From positions 6,696,001 through 6,760,000 of the forward strand of contig NW_024468909.1 in assembly GCF_011745365.1 (NCBI RefSeq): a stretch of 64,000 nt of DNA, written 5' to 3'. The DNA is from Cryphonectria parasitica EP155 (Eukaryota; Ascomycota; Sordariomycetes; Diaporthales; Cryphonectriaceae). The position numbers and the translations under genes are program-made. The notes beneath the pieces were generated by a model. It worked only from the letters and a program-made list of their open reading frames with translations. It had not been told where the DNA came from and searched no databases. Position 1 is the first letter of the stretch, and each line of letters begins with the position of its first letter. Shown here piece after piece: positions 44,804-58,600 of the stretch.

Positions 44804-47275
44804 TGTTTTAGAGTGCCGGCGACTGGCATTCATCCACTGGATTGGAAAGGAGGAAAGTGGGTGTGGAGATGTGTAGGTGTGCGTGTAAGTATGCGGTCGG
44901 CCGGACAAACGACCGCGGCATGGTCGCCGACCGGACATACGATTGCGACCTGACGAGGCAGATGGGGCCACCACCCCCCATCCACACCTCCTTCCCCTCT
45001 TCCTCCTCTTTCTCCTCCACCTCCTTCTCCTCTTTCTTTCAAGCAAGGCCCCATGTGGTAATGGTCACGACGGTCTAAGCTGGTCGAGGGGTTCCTCTGC
45101 TCTGCTGGGGACAGTGGGGCGAGCCTAAAAAAACAAAGAGAGTGGAAACTTTGTCTCGATCCTGTCACCTGCATTGTACCTCCGCCATCATTTGCCCTGC
45201 TCCGGAAGAGCGTCTCGCAGGTATCCGTACCGCTCTTGCATATGTCTCAGACAAAAACGACTGGCCAGTATGGACTACTATGGGAGAAAACTGATTGTGT
45301 GTGTGTGGGGACGCGTCGATAGGACAGCTGGACTATCTCTGTCTACGACTAGGGCTGAAAGGTGGGCGGACGTCTCTGTCATGTCAAACCGACAAGGAAA
45401 ACAAACCGTCAGTAAAAGAAAGCCAGTCTACTTACTACACACTACTAGTACAATAGCAGTTGGTCTTGTTCCTACTCGCGCGCCAGCTGGGCACCTACAT
45501 GTTACAGTACACCACACCGTCTCCACCGAGAAGAGGATTGACAGCAGCTACTGCTGCTGGCCTTGGCCTCTCTCTCCGTGCGTCCGTCTTGTCCTGCCTG
45601 TGTACTTGGATTCAGGCGATATTTTACCGGATACACGTCGGAGAGATCGTACCTTGCCAGCACACCTCAACCGCCATTCTCCTGTGGATACGGGCGGGAA
45701 AAATCGAAGTTGGATCGGTCGACAACATAAAACATCTATGCGAACTATGTATGCAGTTGAGAATTCTAAATATTCCCCCCGTTCAGACCAGAACAGGCCA
45801 GGAGTGGAGAAGGGCAAGGGCCAATAGCCAGCAGGCGGCAAAACGGCAGAGGCAGATGCTCCGGCCAAGGCCAGCCAAGGACAAAGGCCATGATCTACGA
45901 GAGATTGAAGCATTCACATTGGTGCATTTCTCTCCTTTCCACCCCCTTTCTCATCTCCTGGTTATGTGTTTCCAAGGGCGCCCGCGCGCACACGCACAGC
46001 GCACACCATACACTGTCGTGCGAACGGCCGACAGCCCGCATGATGATGTGCCGTGACGCTCTTTGACTTTTCTCCGTCCGGCCGCTCTTGCATACCACCA
46101 AGCAGAGAAGCGGCAGAGACAAGTCAGGTCAGACAAAATATTCTATTTTTGGACGACACTTGCTATGCAGATCACGACGTCGCCTCTCTCTCCCTTCTCC
46201 TCTCTCTCTCTCTCTCTCTTTCTCTCTCTTCCCCCCCTCTCTTTCCATCTACTGGCCCGCGTGCGGCGGCGGTGAAGCACCTCGAAACCTCGTGTTGAGA
46301 GCGATGGTAGCAGTCAGGCCGACAGGTTTTCGTTGCAATATGTGGTTGCATCGCATCATAGTGCTGCATGTTTTGGTCATTGTGCTTGTTTGTATTTCCA
46401 TGTAGGCTGTGGGCGTGTCTGTATAGAATGACTTCTTTCTTTTGGTTTCCCCCCCCCCCCTCTTCTCCATGTTGGTATTGAATGAATGGTACGAAGGTAA
46501 GCTGGGCTGCAGGTCTTCTGCACGCGTATCCCAAAGATTCTTCTTATTTCCTCCCTCCTCATTGCTTCTTCATTCTTTTTCTTGTTTCTGCATGCATACA
46601 CATGCATGTCTGGAGGCGGTGAGAGGGAAAGAGAGAGAGAGAGAGGGAGGGAGGGAGAAGAAAGAGAGAGGGGGGGGGGGAAGAGTCCGAGAGAAGAGGG
46701 AGGAGGAGAGAGAAAGGCAAGGCGTCGTGCGTTTGCTCCTTCAGAGTGGCGATTCTGCAATGCAATGCTCATGTAGGTGAGTTGTCAGTCTGATCTGGTG
46801 ATCGTCCTTCCGTCCTATGGGGTCCCGCTGCGTGTCTGTTTTGCGTATCTGTCTGTCTACCTGGTCATCATGATGGAGTAAGTCCGGTATGCATATGCAT
46901 ATGCACCGAAAGTAACGGCCGTTCGCCTTGTTGCTCCGCCTTCGTTTTCTTCCTCCTCTTCCGCCCTGCCCCGTCCCCTCTCTTCTTTCCAGCTAGCCCC
47001 CTCCCTCCCTTCAATTTCGATGCGATATATCGGAGAGAGGTCAATGGCGCCAAGTGCCTTGGTCCCACCCCTCCTGCAAGGAGAAGAAGATGTTCTTTTT
47101 TTCTCATCCTTTGTTTTTCCTCGCTCTTTTTGATGGGGCCCTAAAGGCTGGCTGCATGCCCGGTGCGACATGCAGGCTTCCGGGAAAGGTGGAGGGCCGG
47201 GGGTTTTGGTGGGATGGAGGTACTAGCTTTAGTACGTATTGTCTACTTCAGACAGGTACCTACCAGATAGACAAA

Positions 47276-47290
47276 CCCCCCCCCCCCCCC
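47276..47290 (+). repeat. poly(C) tract, 15 nt
   Basis: Uninterrupted C15 in the gene-free stretch. Confidence 0.95.
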
Positions 47291-47489
47291 GGAACCCCTG
47301 TTCAGTGCCTTTCTTCCCCTGCTCTCTACGTACATACAAACTAAACCGTACGTACCATATATACTACCCGCGCACTATGGTATACTTTTCTTATGTAGCT
47401 CTCCTACTACTGCAGGAGGCAGGAAAAAGAACCAGAAAAGGCAAAGAGAAGTGACAGGAACGCCGCAAAACTCAATCTCGCGATCCAAC

Positions 47490-47506
47490 GGGGGGGGGGG
47501 GGGGGG
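47490..47506 (+). repeat. poly(G) tract, 17 nt
   Basis: Uninterrupted G17, the longest homopolymer of its type in the window. Confidence 0.95.
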
Positions 47507-48540
47507 CCAGCAACCGAAGAAGAAGCAAAAGAAAGAGAAAAAAGAAATTGAAAACAGTTACCCGATTTAGATTCCCGGGAACAAGGATATGCCCACCCCC
47601 ACTTCCTTCCCGTCCTCGCCACGGTCTTAAGTGCTGCACTTACACAACGGGAACGACTGCATCCATGAACAATTGTCATTGTTTTGTTTCTTCCAGCCCT
47701 TTTTTCTTCTTCTTTTTTTTGGTACCTTTAGTCTTGAAAGCCTCAGACGGTAGTAGGGCTGTCATCCGATGGTCTAGGTTGTTGTAGTAAATTAGACGTT
47801 TATTTTTTTTTTCTCCTCGCGTCTTCGCTCTCCTCTTTGCCCCCCTCTTCTATCAAGCTATGCTTTAGTCTTGAGCTTTTCTGTTTATTCATCTTATTTT
47901 ATCTATTTGGACCAAATGTGTCTCTGGGGGAAGGCGCGGAGTGAGTATGGGAAGCCCCCCTCTCCCTCACCTCCTTTTGCCCTTCTTCTCATTCTTTTCT
48001 CTCTTTCTGTCAGGGGAGGATGGGGCGCGCCTCCCCACTCGGCTTGTAATGACGCCTAGCTAAATAATTAGTAACCCACAGGACTGTAGTAGCTCAATAC
48101 ACCACCAACCACCACCATTGATTGATTGTGCCTTCCTTCTGGTCGCCCTCCTCTAGCAGCAACCACTCCCCCTCAACACCCCCCCCCCATTTGATCTCGC
48201 TAATCTTGAAATGGGAGCGGCCGCAACCCTCTTGCACTTTCACTTATATTCAGTAGCGCGTCATTGCCTCTACACACACCACCTACACCTTCTTCCGCCC
48301 CTCCATGACGATCTCCGTTGGCCAAACCGCGTCTGTCTCTCGTCTTTTCTTCCCCCACTTTCTTTCTTGTCTGTCTGTCTGTCAAACCTGTCTTCCTTTT
48401 TTCTTCTTCTTTTTCATATATTTCCTCGCCCTTATTTCTTACTACCCGTTAACGATTTTACAGAAAAACGTTGGTCAGCACTCTGATTCTGACTCGGATC
48501 AGATCGACAAACATCCTTTTTACTCTACTGCAATGTCTCG

Positions 48541-48555
48541 CCCCCCCCCCCCCCC
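48541..48555 (+). repeat. poly(C) tract, 15 nt
   Basis: Uninterrupted C15 followed by GCCTGG. Confidence 0.95.
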
Positions 48556-50845
48556 GCCTGGCCAGTGCACACCAAGCACCAAACGGTATTTACTGAAGCA
48601 CATTACACTGAGGGGGCGGGCAGGGTGAAGGTCATGGTGCAACTTTTGCTCTGCTTCTCATGCATGGCCACACTGCCGTGTAGGGGGAAGGGAGGGGGGG
48701 GTGGAAGCATCTAAAGCTCAGGCCGTGTGACATTGGGCACCATGGCATGGCCCCTTGACGTGCTGCTCGTCGATAACCAAGATAGTCATATGAAGTACGT
48801 CAGTGGTAGAAGCAGTAGTAGGGGCTGTTAATTTCCGTCAGGAAGGGGAGGGGGAGATGAAGTGTAAGAGATAACATGCATAGCAGTTTACCTACGAGAA
48901 TGATGAGGCAGACTAAGCAGTGTGGGGAAATTTCATATTGGTGGGTGGACATCATGGTGTCCAAGCCCGGACAAGAGAGAACACTGATGCTCCAGCTAAG
49001 CATGGAGCGGTTGGTTAGTTGATTGACTGATCGAGCAGTCTTTTCAAAGCACCGAATGAGTTGCGTGGGTGGGCTGTACACACACACACACACACTCACA
49101 CACGTACACGTGCATACAGCCTACCTCGGCCGTATTCATCTCTCTCAAATTCTCGCTGCGAGTGACCACCTGCCCCCTCTCAATCTTCCGGTATATTCCT
49201 CTTATGAGAGTCTTGGTGTAACCACCGCCCCCGCCCCCGCCCCCCTTCAACCCTCCTCTTTTCGGTCTCCAAATCCGTGGTTCACACCCACAGTCCCAGC
49301 CCGTCGGTAGCGATCAAGCCCATAAGATCCCTTGAGTAGTATTGTTATTATTACTTCTCCCAGTACTAACATGCATACGTGAGAAAATAAGAGCCAGAAG
49401 GGGCCAGAACCCCACCACCACCACTACTACTACTACATCCCAGCCAGCACCTGCGCATCCCCACCCACCCCCCCCTCCTTCTCCCAACAAAATCGCTACA
49501 ACCATAGTAGTGAGAGTATTATGGTACTATGGTAATACTACTACATGGTAGTGTGTGTGTGTGTGCGTGTTTTTTCTCTCTCTCCTGCGCGCGAAGGATT
49601 TCCTAGGGCTTTTGAAAGGTGTGATACCCCCCCCCCCAAGTCCCGCGGGTCCAGGCCGTACCTCGCCTCGGTGCACAAGTGCCCAACTTATGCAGGTGAT
49701 CAGTCAGGCCGGAACTACGTCGCCCTCCGCTTCCAGAACCAAAGGGGAAGATGTCCCAAGAACCTGGTAGTCCCGTATCGATCGATCCTTTGAGAAACGG
49801 TGGTGGTGGTGGTGGTGGTGGTACTGGTGGTGATGGGCAATGAGACGCTCATTATGTTTCTCTGCCTGCTACTTGCTACCTGCCACACACCAGTTTTTGT
49901 CATCTCTCTCTCTCTCTCTCCCTCTTCCCTTGTCTTTCTTCATCAAAAACGTACTCGTAAACCTGAAATAAAAATAAAAAAAAAAAGAAATAATAAGGAG
50001 AACCCAATATTTGAAAGCCATCCGTTCATCCCCAGTGCCGAGTCAACACTTTTCTCCGTTCCTGATTTCGTCAGTGGGTGACATCCTTACCCCCCCCCCC
50101 CCACCTTTCATGGGTGACCCCGGCTCCTGCTCTTTCACCCCCACGTCTCGCCTATATGCGCACTTCTTGCACCTGATACGCCCTGTTTTGCTGCTGCAAA
50201 ATCCACGCGCCTTTGCCGTAATAACCTCCCCCAGGTAGAATAGAGCCGTGTTGGTCCATGATCATTAGAGCAACAGGAAATCGGAGAATAAGGAAGAAAA
50301 ATGAAAGACAAAAGAAACACCCAAATCGTAACAGACGTGACCAGAAACCAATTGGAAAGCAGCGGAAATAACATCGCTAATGTGAGTGTACATGCTGTGG
50401 ACGTTGATGCAATGCTCGAACAATACGGGTGGCGCTTGTGATTTATGCTCGAGTTTCTGCTTGACATCCAAGCAAGGAAAAGGGTTGAAAGGGAACAGGA
50501 ATTTAAGAGAGGGAGAAAAAAGAAAGAAGGAGAAAAAAGAAAGAGAGAGAAAGAAAGAAGAAAAAAAAGGAGAAAAAAGACGAAAACGAATGAAATGTCC
50601 CTCGCCAGTCTAGCATGATAGCTGGACATATGCAAATTGCTTCGCCTCTCTTTTGTACCAGAAGAATTGCTTGAATCCGTGCTCGTTGTAATGTACCCAG
50701 ATCCCCTCCGCGTCTACAATGCCGACGCTTGCATTGTTGTCATCTCAATCTTCATCATTTTGCATCATTGTTGCCGTGTTTTCACCATGTCTATAGCACC
50801 GTGCTCGATCTTCGGGGGTTGCCTGGAGTGGTTTGAGAAGACTCA

Positions 50846-52655
50846 TCAATGATACTGAGGCCAGCCCAAGCCATAGGCTGTAGGCTGAGGCAGCCCGTGA
50901 TACACCGGCTGGGGTTGCGAATGGGGGGCTATGGAGGACGGGAGAAAGGCCGCCGGCTGCTCGAGTGGCTGCGAGTGACCTGGCAGGCCGTGGAATTGAT
51001 TCTGGTCGTAAGATGGCGCAACGTTGTTCGACGCCGGGTTCATGGAGGGTACCTGCAGCACAGCAACTTCTCGCCTGGTGTTTTGTAGCTTGGCTTCTCT
51101 CTCCGCCCTGGCCGCTGCGCCTCGTCCCTTGATACCGCAGTTGCTGTTCTTGTAGATGCGAAGGAGCGTTGCCAGTAGAGTCTGGAGTCTCTCGGGAAGG
51201 CCCTCGAATGATTCGAGTTCAAGCATGATCTGCAGGTATTTGTCGAGCTCCTTGCTGTGGAACTTGCCGATATGAACCTGGCGGGCGGCTAAGAGTTAGT
51301 ATTGAAGAATGACCTGCCATCAAAAGAGATATAGTGGAAGCACATAGCTCACCTTCATGTTGCCAATAGTGCTGAACTCCTTCCTGCAGTCTTCCATTGG
51401 GCAGGGCTGTTTGGGTGCGTATTCGTGCTTGTTTCTGATGTGCACCTTCAAGCCTCCATTTGAGGAGAATTTGAGGTTGCAGGTAGGACAACCGTACGGC
51501 TTCTCTTTCGTATGCTTTCTTTTGTGTGCCTACCAAAGTACAAGAATTAGATTATAGCAAGAAACCAGGTGACGAGATGGCGAAGAATTTACCTTGAGGT
51601 TGCCTGGCTGAGAGACTCGCATGCCACATTCGTCGCATTTCTATCAATATATTAGAAAATGGATGCTCAGGTTCAGGCACTGGGAGGAGACTTACATGTG
51701 GTTTCTCACCTGTGTGAGATCGCTGGTGCGTCTTGAGTTGTGCCTTTTGTTGGAATCGCTGCGGGCAAACGTCACATTGAAACTTCTTAAACCCCCTGAG
51801 AGTTTTCGCCTAGTAGATGCCCGATCGTTAGCACTGGTATGTAAAACAGTCCGCAAAAATGACTGGTTCAATTACCTCTTTCAATACTGGAGAGGCGATG
51901 GACTCGGGCGTTGCTGCGCTACGTACTCGCCGCCTTGGCCGCATCACCAACCCCCGGGCCACCCGCAAGAAGACATCGACGGGCTTCTTTGACTCGAACT
52001 GGAGTGACCCGTCGGTCTTGACATACTTTGGGCAAGTCTTGATCTCCCTGTACTCACCGGCTGCCTCAGATTTGACGGTTGGGACAGCAGATGGGACACT
52101 TGTCACGCTTGAGACGCTTTCCCGGGGGTTCTTTAGGTCTGTGTGTGCATCATGCTCCTCCTCCAGGGGTGGTGTTGGGGGGGCCGTGGGCCGCATGGGA
52201 CTTCGAACTGGCATTTGCGTGAAGGCAGAAGATGCAGACGGCTGGTAATTGTACGACTGGTAGTCTCCAAAGTGACTCTGACCCCCGCCGTAGGGCGAGG
52301 CAGACACAGGCGTGATAGGAGCCTCGACGTACGAGGTAGGCAAGGTGTACTGAGCAGAAGTCATGGCTACCCGCTGTAGAGCTGCCGTCGTTGATTGGAC
52401 TGCTCGTGGGTCAAAGGGCACCAGTGCGTTCATCAATGAGTAGTCCTGGCTGGTTTGTTGTTGTTGCTGATGGTGGTGGTGTTGGTGGTGTTGTGGTTGT
52501 GCTTGTGGTTGTTGTTGGTGGTGTTGGTGGTGTTGTTGTTGTTGCTGCAGCTGCCAGCGGTCCCAGGGCTGAGTGGCCGGGGACTGCAGTTGATAGGATG
52601 GCATGGTGGTGCTGTCTGGAGGAGAGCAGCCTGGCGTGAGACTCATAAGCGTCAT
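50846..52655 (-). CDS. Azf1-like C2H2 zinc-finger transcription factor (four fingers)
   Basis: Exons on the minus strand are 52655-51876, 51809-51696, 51640-51593, 51529-51353 and 51277-50846, giving 516 residues. The N-terminal half is low complexity with Q/H-rich repeats (about residues 35-70), then Pro/Ser-rich. Four fingers follow around residues 270-390: [64 protein letters not shown] (split here: C-x2-C, H-x4-H) and a last C-x4-C finger ending [14 protein letters not shown], joined by TGEKP and TKEKP linkers. The C-x4-C last finger and its GNMK helix resemble yeast Azf1. In finger 2 the usual core Phe is Val. The start ATG directly follows CTTCCATAG, which looks like a 3' splice site, so an upstream leader exon is likely. 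Targets unknown. Confidence 0.8.
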
Positions 52656-55600
52656 CTATGGAAGGAAGGCTTGAGACAATGTTTCGCCTTGGGACGACGA
52701 GTTATCTCGTGATGCTGTTGTGGTAGTATTTGCAAGAGCAAGAAGGAATAGTCTCGTCTGAGTCTGACCTGACGGTAGCAGGTGGTAGCGATGGGAGTTC
52801 TGGTATGTAGAAGTAGAGTGGTAAGAGAACGCTTAGGGAATTTTCTCTTTGGATCTCAGAAGTCATCGAGGGGCGTGGTGAAACTCTGGGGCATGGCCGT
52901 GATATATCATTGCGTCCGGATGAGCAGTGGAGCAGGAACGTGTATCTAGCCACAAACGAATAGTCCATGATATTGAGGGTACCTGGACGGATGAAAAGTA
53001 AAGACGGCATTTCCAAAGATCCTAGATCCCTCCCCCAAGGACGGTTAGAAAGATTGGCAAACTCCTTTCGGACGATGTCACGTATAATGGATGGTATGTG
53101 CTTCCACAACTGGCCCTGGAGTGCAGACCAGGGTCCAACATTGAGAGTACGTACCGGAAAGTCACAGGTTGGGCAACAATTCGATCCGTGACAACCTCCT
53201 ATAGTACTCCCCTCCTTCTCAGTTCCTATACCCCGTTTGCCTCACTTTTCAACACCTACCCCCCCACCTCCCGCGCCCCCCTGGTCGAGAGCAAGACATA
53301 CACACGCGACTGGTCGTCTATCTGCTCACGAGGTACCTATGTACCTGGGCTGGTGTCCTCTCCACACTGTAGCGACCATGACCCGGTATGTAGTGGATCG
53401 CGCAGGCAGCTCGCGGGAGAGTGCTCCGTCGATGGGGCTTGATATCATGATGTCCTAGCGGAATATGTAGTGAAAGAAACCTAAAGTCCAAACGAGGATG
53501 TGAGGGTAAAAGCTGAGACTCATGGGATGACGCTCTGGCACAGATAGACAGCCGAAAAGAGTGCCGAAACTATCCAATTACGGGGCTTGAAGGAGCAGGT
53601 TAGCAGACTACATTGGTTGGCATCGATGAGATAGATAGGCCTTAGAAGAGAGACAAGTGAGGAAGCCAAATTGCTCTGGTCCTGTCGACGTCTCTCTGCC
53701 ACGAAATTCCTCCATGATAGTGTGCTAGTAGCTCGAGGGCCTGAGACATTGACGCAGCGGTTCTGCTCGGCACAAATATTGGTGCTCTTCCTTTGGCGGA
53801 TAGAAAGGGACCAGATGGAAGGCGCTGGGAAGGGGGCGTGTGGGAGAGACTCGAGCCGGTGCCTAGGGCCGAGCTGTTCTAGACCTGCGCTGCTCTGTGC
53901 TGTTGTGGGGGGTTCGTATTGGAGGATTTGGTGGGTGAATGCCGAGTTGAACCCTCTGCGAAGCAATTGTATGATGGATGAGGGTGAGAAGTCGATGTTG
54001 TTTGGAAGAATGAGGTGTGGCAGAGCCAACGTTGGACGGACAAGGGTCTCTAGCTTGACGCTACGACGTCCTTGGGTGGGATCGACACGAATAAAGCAGC
54101 AGGCTCCTTTCGCAGAGCAGAGAAGGTACGGGCGCGCAAGCGGCTCCACGTAGACTAGGGATCCATGCCCAAAGGTTGCTGTCCATCGCCAGGGTCCTAC
54201 TCTACCCACTCTACCTTGTACACAGTTTCCGCCCCCCCCCCCTGTTTATTGGAGCACTGCCCTCCGTCCCTTTCCAGATACATATCACCTAGAAGATGTT
54301 CCTGCTACGATATGTACTTCTCTGCTTTTTGTCCGCGATACGTTCTTCTGTGAGTATGATGCATAGAAAACTGAAGTATATGGTACTCGAACGTCTTGGG
54401 AAGGTACACATAATAGTACATGTCATGATACATACGCTGGTACATACCACAGGCTGGATAGCTCCTACCCAACACCACCACATCCACACCTCCTAACATC
54501 GTCATGAGTATCTTCGACAACCTGGGAAGCCACCCCCCTACCCTCAACGTCAGTTACATGCGTGTCCCCCTCAATTCTACACACCATAACTGCATGATAT
54601 GATACTACATTGCCTGGCTGCCTTGCAAACAAATTACTGCTGCTGCTGCTACTGCTGCTGCCACTATTACTACTACTACTGTGTACCATGGTGTGTGTTA
54701 TCTCCTACCTTCCCACGCCCCTCTCCCCCTCCCCTTCTTCTAATCCACATACACGCATACCCAAGCAACCAAGCCATGTTCGAGGGGCCGCATGATCGCG
54801 GAGGAGACGGCTCAGATGGTCGATACGCATTATCCTGGTCGTCTTTCCCAGATCGCGGCGAACGCACTGTACGGTTTACTTCTCACGAGAAGCCACATTG
54901 AAAGACCCTGGCGGATCCTGCGTGCCTGGTTATTTCTCACAGATAAGACGCGATACGACAGGTCGTCAAGAGTTGGCTTGAATAGCCCCATACTCTCCCG
55001 TGTGCATGGTCTTGTGCCTGCACATCTCTGATGCATGTCTCTGCTGGCATTTCTTAGAGCTCCCCACCTTAACGGCGCCCAACTGGCAAGCGGGGCCTCT
55101 GGCACGGCCTGGCACCGCCTAGGTCTTCTTTGATCAGCTCTTCTTACCTCGTCTATCGTCGATCTCAGCCTCATTCTCGTCGGACTATGGGGTCGACTAA
55201 CCGCTTGCAGGGGGGGCATCGAAGCAAGGGACGGCACACTTAGTCCGCTACGAGTACCATAGTAGTCCCTCGACGGCCTGGTCGCCATGCTCCTGAGACG
55301 CGATTGCAGCAGACCTTGGCCAGCGTGGCACTTCTTTGTTCGGCACAAATCTGCAAATGGGCCCCACCCCCTCTAGGAGGGGAAATGACAAAAAGTGTGT
55401 GTGTGCGCGCTTCCAAGTATCTTGCCCGCCTCGCCCCCCCCCCCAACCCATCCAAAAGCAACTCATGGTGTGTCTCAAAGTGGTACTCTGTACACACCCA
55501 TCTGCGGTACTCTCTAACTCTCACCTGTCAAGCTGTCAGAGCCGTAAGGGGGCTTGTCATCTGCAGTCCTGGAGTCCGCTAATTTTCCCTCCACTCGCAG

Positions 55601-58600
55601 CCAAACACATTTTGGGTACAGCAGTTGACAGGTATCGACAACCAGACAGACGTCCTGCGATGAGTAGCCCGAAATTAAGGCCCCGTCGGTTGTGTTCTCG
55701 TGGGCCCTAATCGACCTGACTGGATGATGAACCTGACTTTTTCCGCCGTACAGTAGGTCAGATCCCACACTACGATCCGTATGACCTGTCATTTTTTCTC
55801 GGTGGAACTGTCCCTCGGCCTCGGGCTCAGAGCCTGGATGCTTGTTTGCCCGTTTCCGACACACAATCGCTTTCGTGACACAGCAAAGGCTCTCAGCAAC
55901 TCCATCAACATCATCAACTCGGCTGGGCCTGCTCAGGCTTGTCTGGCTGCCCACAGCGTCCTGAACAAATATGGGACCCCAAGCCTTGTCCTCTTCATAA
56001 GGGTCCCGGCATGACGGCAGTTTGTTTGGGTTACTACGATGAGACGTGAGCCGGCCGAACTGATTTTTCTCTCTCGGATCAGCCACCGAAAGCATACGCC
56101 CCCTCCCCCTCTCCCTTGTCGCTCGGGCCCGGGTTCCCATCCGTCCGTCCGCGCTGCCCTCCCGTTGGCCATTACATAGTAGGGTTGCACGGCACGGAGA
56201 AATTGCTTCTCAGCTCTTGTCCAACTTCTTCCTCGTATCTGGAAGTACGCTGCTGTTACCCGCGAGACGAGACACGCATGCTCGCAAGGGCTCATGTCCT
56301 GAGCATTGTCCACTTCGGTTGTTTCGATCCTGCATGCGCGCCACACGGTCTGGAAACAGGCACAAGGCACAGTCCCCATTCATTACCCACACAGGTCTCA
56401 ATTTTGACACTCTGCACACTGGGTATCTGCATGGCCTCTGCGTGTGGCGCCACTCCAGAGGTCTTTCCTTTGATGCGACTGGTAGCCCTACGTAGCTATG
56501 AAGCTCAACCCCAATCTATCTGTGGATAGATGCAGAGATATGTCCTGTTACAAACCAGTTCCACCTCGCTCCGGTTTCTCGTGGGCAACCCCACAAGATG
56601 AGATGATTCGAGCTAGCCTTTTGTGTTTGCTTCTTTGCAGAAGAGTACCAGTCCTAGCCTGTCGAGACCATTAGCGCACTGATTCGAGCCGAACCTAGCC
56701 TTTCTGCCGACTGTCGGGGGCGCTTTATCGGGTCTTTGAAGTAATGGACGGATCGGATGTTGCTACTATGTAATCTTCTGCATCCTGTCTAACCACCCTT
56801 TACAGCAGATGGGCTCGCCAAAATTGATCGCGATGGACCGTTTTGTGAGTCTTGAATGGAAAAAAGGCTACTGACAACTCACCAAGCATCATTCAGACGC
56901 GCTGTTGCCATTGACTTGTTGCTATGGGACGCACGTGCCTGTCGATCGTTGTTCAAAGCATGGATCGAGGGACCTCGGAAATCTCGGCAGGTTCTCCAAG
57001 ACAGACAAGCTGCTCCTAGGCGTTTTGCCTGCAGGGCTCTGGTGAGAGCCACTTTGCGAACCAGCTTTCTCATACAAGCTTGTTTCTGAGGCCGGGACAG
57101 CCTTGTATGCGTATCGTCTGACCTCGCTACGCTCCGTATATCGAACAATTACATAGTACTGTTATTATGCGGCTTCCAGACCGGACCCTGGATGATTCAG
57201 AACATTCCAAAATCTTCCAAAATCTGTGGAGTGTAAGTAAACTTTCGCCCGAGCATGCTTGCTCTCCAACGCCACCCCCCCCCCCCGGGCTGTTTGCTTG
57301 TTTGTTCTTCTTCCCCAGTGAGTACAAGACCAAATATCAGCTTTTGTTCTGCCTCCCCACCCCCCCCCCCAAAAAAAAATGAAAATGTATCTTCACACCA
57401 GAGCATAACTGAAATCATCATCTAGCCCATGCACAATACAACAAGAGAGGCGTGCGCATGAACCGGTTGCGTAAGTGCTGACTCCATGGTAATTACAGGG
57501 GCATTTATCAGATCATGTACCTCCCAAAGGGTTCTGCAATACAACTATCAACATTCGATGCCTAGCCACGTATCATCCCAGGTACTTTCGACTTATCCGA
57601 GCTACCAGCATCCGCAAAGGGACAAGCAAGGAAGCCTTCAGTTCCACAACGATGGTTTCGACTTTGCTATTCCAAGGGTCCTATAATGCAACGATTTAGC
57701 AAAAATGCGCAAGTACTTTCAGCCACATCAAGATCTTTGTCTTGGGCCCTGGCCCGGCTCTCGATCACTACTACTTGGAACACGATCTAGCAAATGCATC
57801 TTCCGATGACCCTTGTCACTGTCTGATTGACCGCTTCACCTACTGCAGAAAACATGGGCTTCGATCGGTAGACCGATCCCTTAACACCCAATCAGAAGAG
57901 CCATACCCATACCATGGACAGTTCCTGGGGGGGAGGAGACTTTGGCCCCCCCCCCCTCCCCTCCCCCCAAATTCCCCCACCAGCTCCATTAGATGTTCTC
58001 AGAGATGCTATGAACACGCCATCTGTCACATCTGACGTGAAACTTGGGAGGGATCAAGCGGATCTGTATACCAGATCAAGATCCAAAAACATGGCTCGGG
58101 GCCCGGGACCCACAAGCCGGTAACCTGTCAGACTCACCAATGCAACTTGCAGCAGGGTCACCACCGAGTACTGTGGTACGTATGACTGCTGAGATCCTCA
58201 TCGCTGGATGTGCGCAGGACGATCGAGGTCCTTGCTGCAGCTGAGCAAGCCTACTGCCCTGGTTTTGTGACCTGTCAGTTACCGGAACAATCACGCGAGG
58301 CCCCGAGAGCCTGGTTCACCCAGCCGCAAGTAACTCCCAAGTACGGTAATACCCTCGCGAGACTCGAGATCCTGCGTAGGGATGCCTTGGGCTTATTTGC
58401 CTGGGATCTCATCATCGGTACGCCCCATCGGGAGCTTATTTGGACACAGGCGTGGAGGTCACACCCCGTCCCCCCCCCCCCAAATCGGGGCCTTTCGGGA
58501 AGACGGCTTGGATTCACTCTTCGACTGGCTCGTCTGTGAGAGGCGCTTGTCCCGTCCCAAGAAGAAGAAGAAGAAAAAGGGCGCCTCAGTCTGTGGATCC

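Larger units (their letters stand above)
44804..50845. other. 6-kb gene-free stretch between convergent URM1 and the C2H2 factor
   Basis: No ORF with a recognisable domain or fungal codon pattern. Features are dinucleotide and trinucleotide repeats ((CT)n about 46185-46230, (GA)n about 46630-46680, (CA)n about 49079-49095, (GGT)n about 49799-49822) and poly(C)/poly(G) tracts of 10-17 nt. No tRNA, snRNA or 5S rRNA found by eye. Undetected non-coding transcripts are possible. Confidence 0.5.

Noticed and set aside
45174..45827. 217-codon plus-strand ORF
   Set aside because: No domain, unusual composition, overlapped by other open frames, and no fungal-type gene structure around it.
53520..54209. 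229-codon minus-strand ORF upstream of the C2H2 factor
   Set aside because: No recognisable domain; composition unlike the real genes here. It could be part of a transcribed leader, but coding is not supported.
55514..56140. 208-codon minus-strand ORF
   Set aside because: Low-information sequence with no motif; equal-length open frames exist on the other strand.
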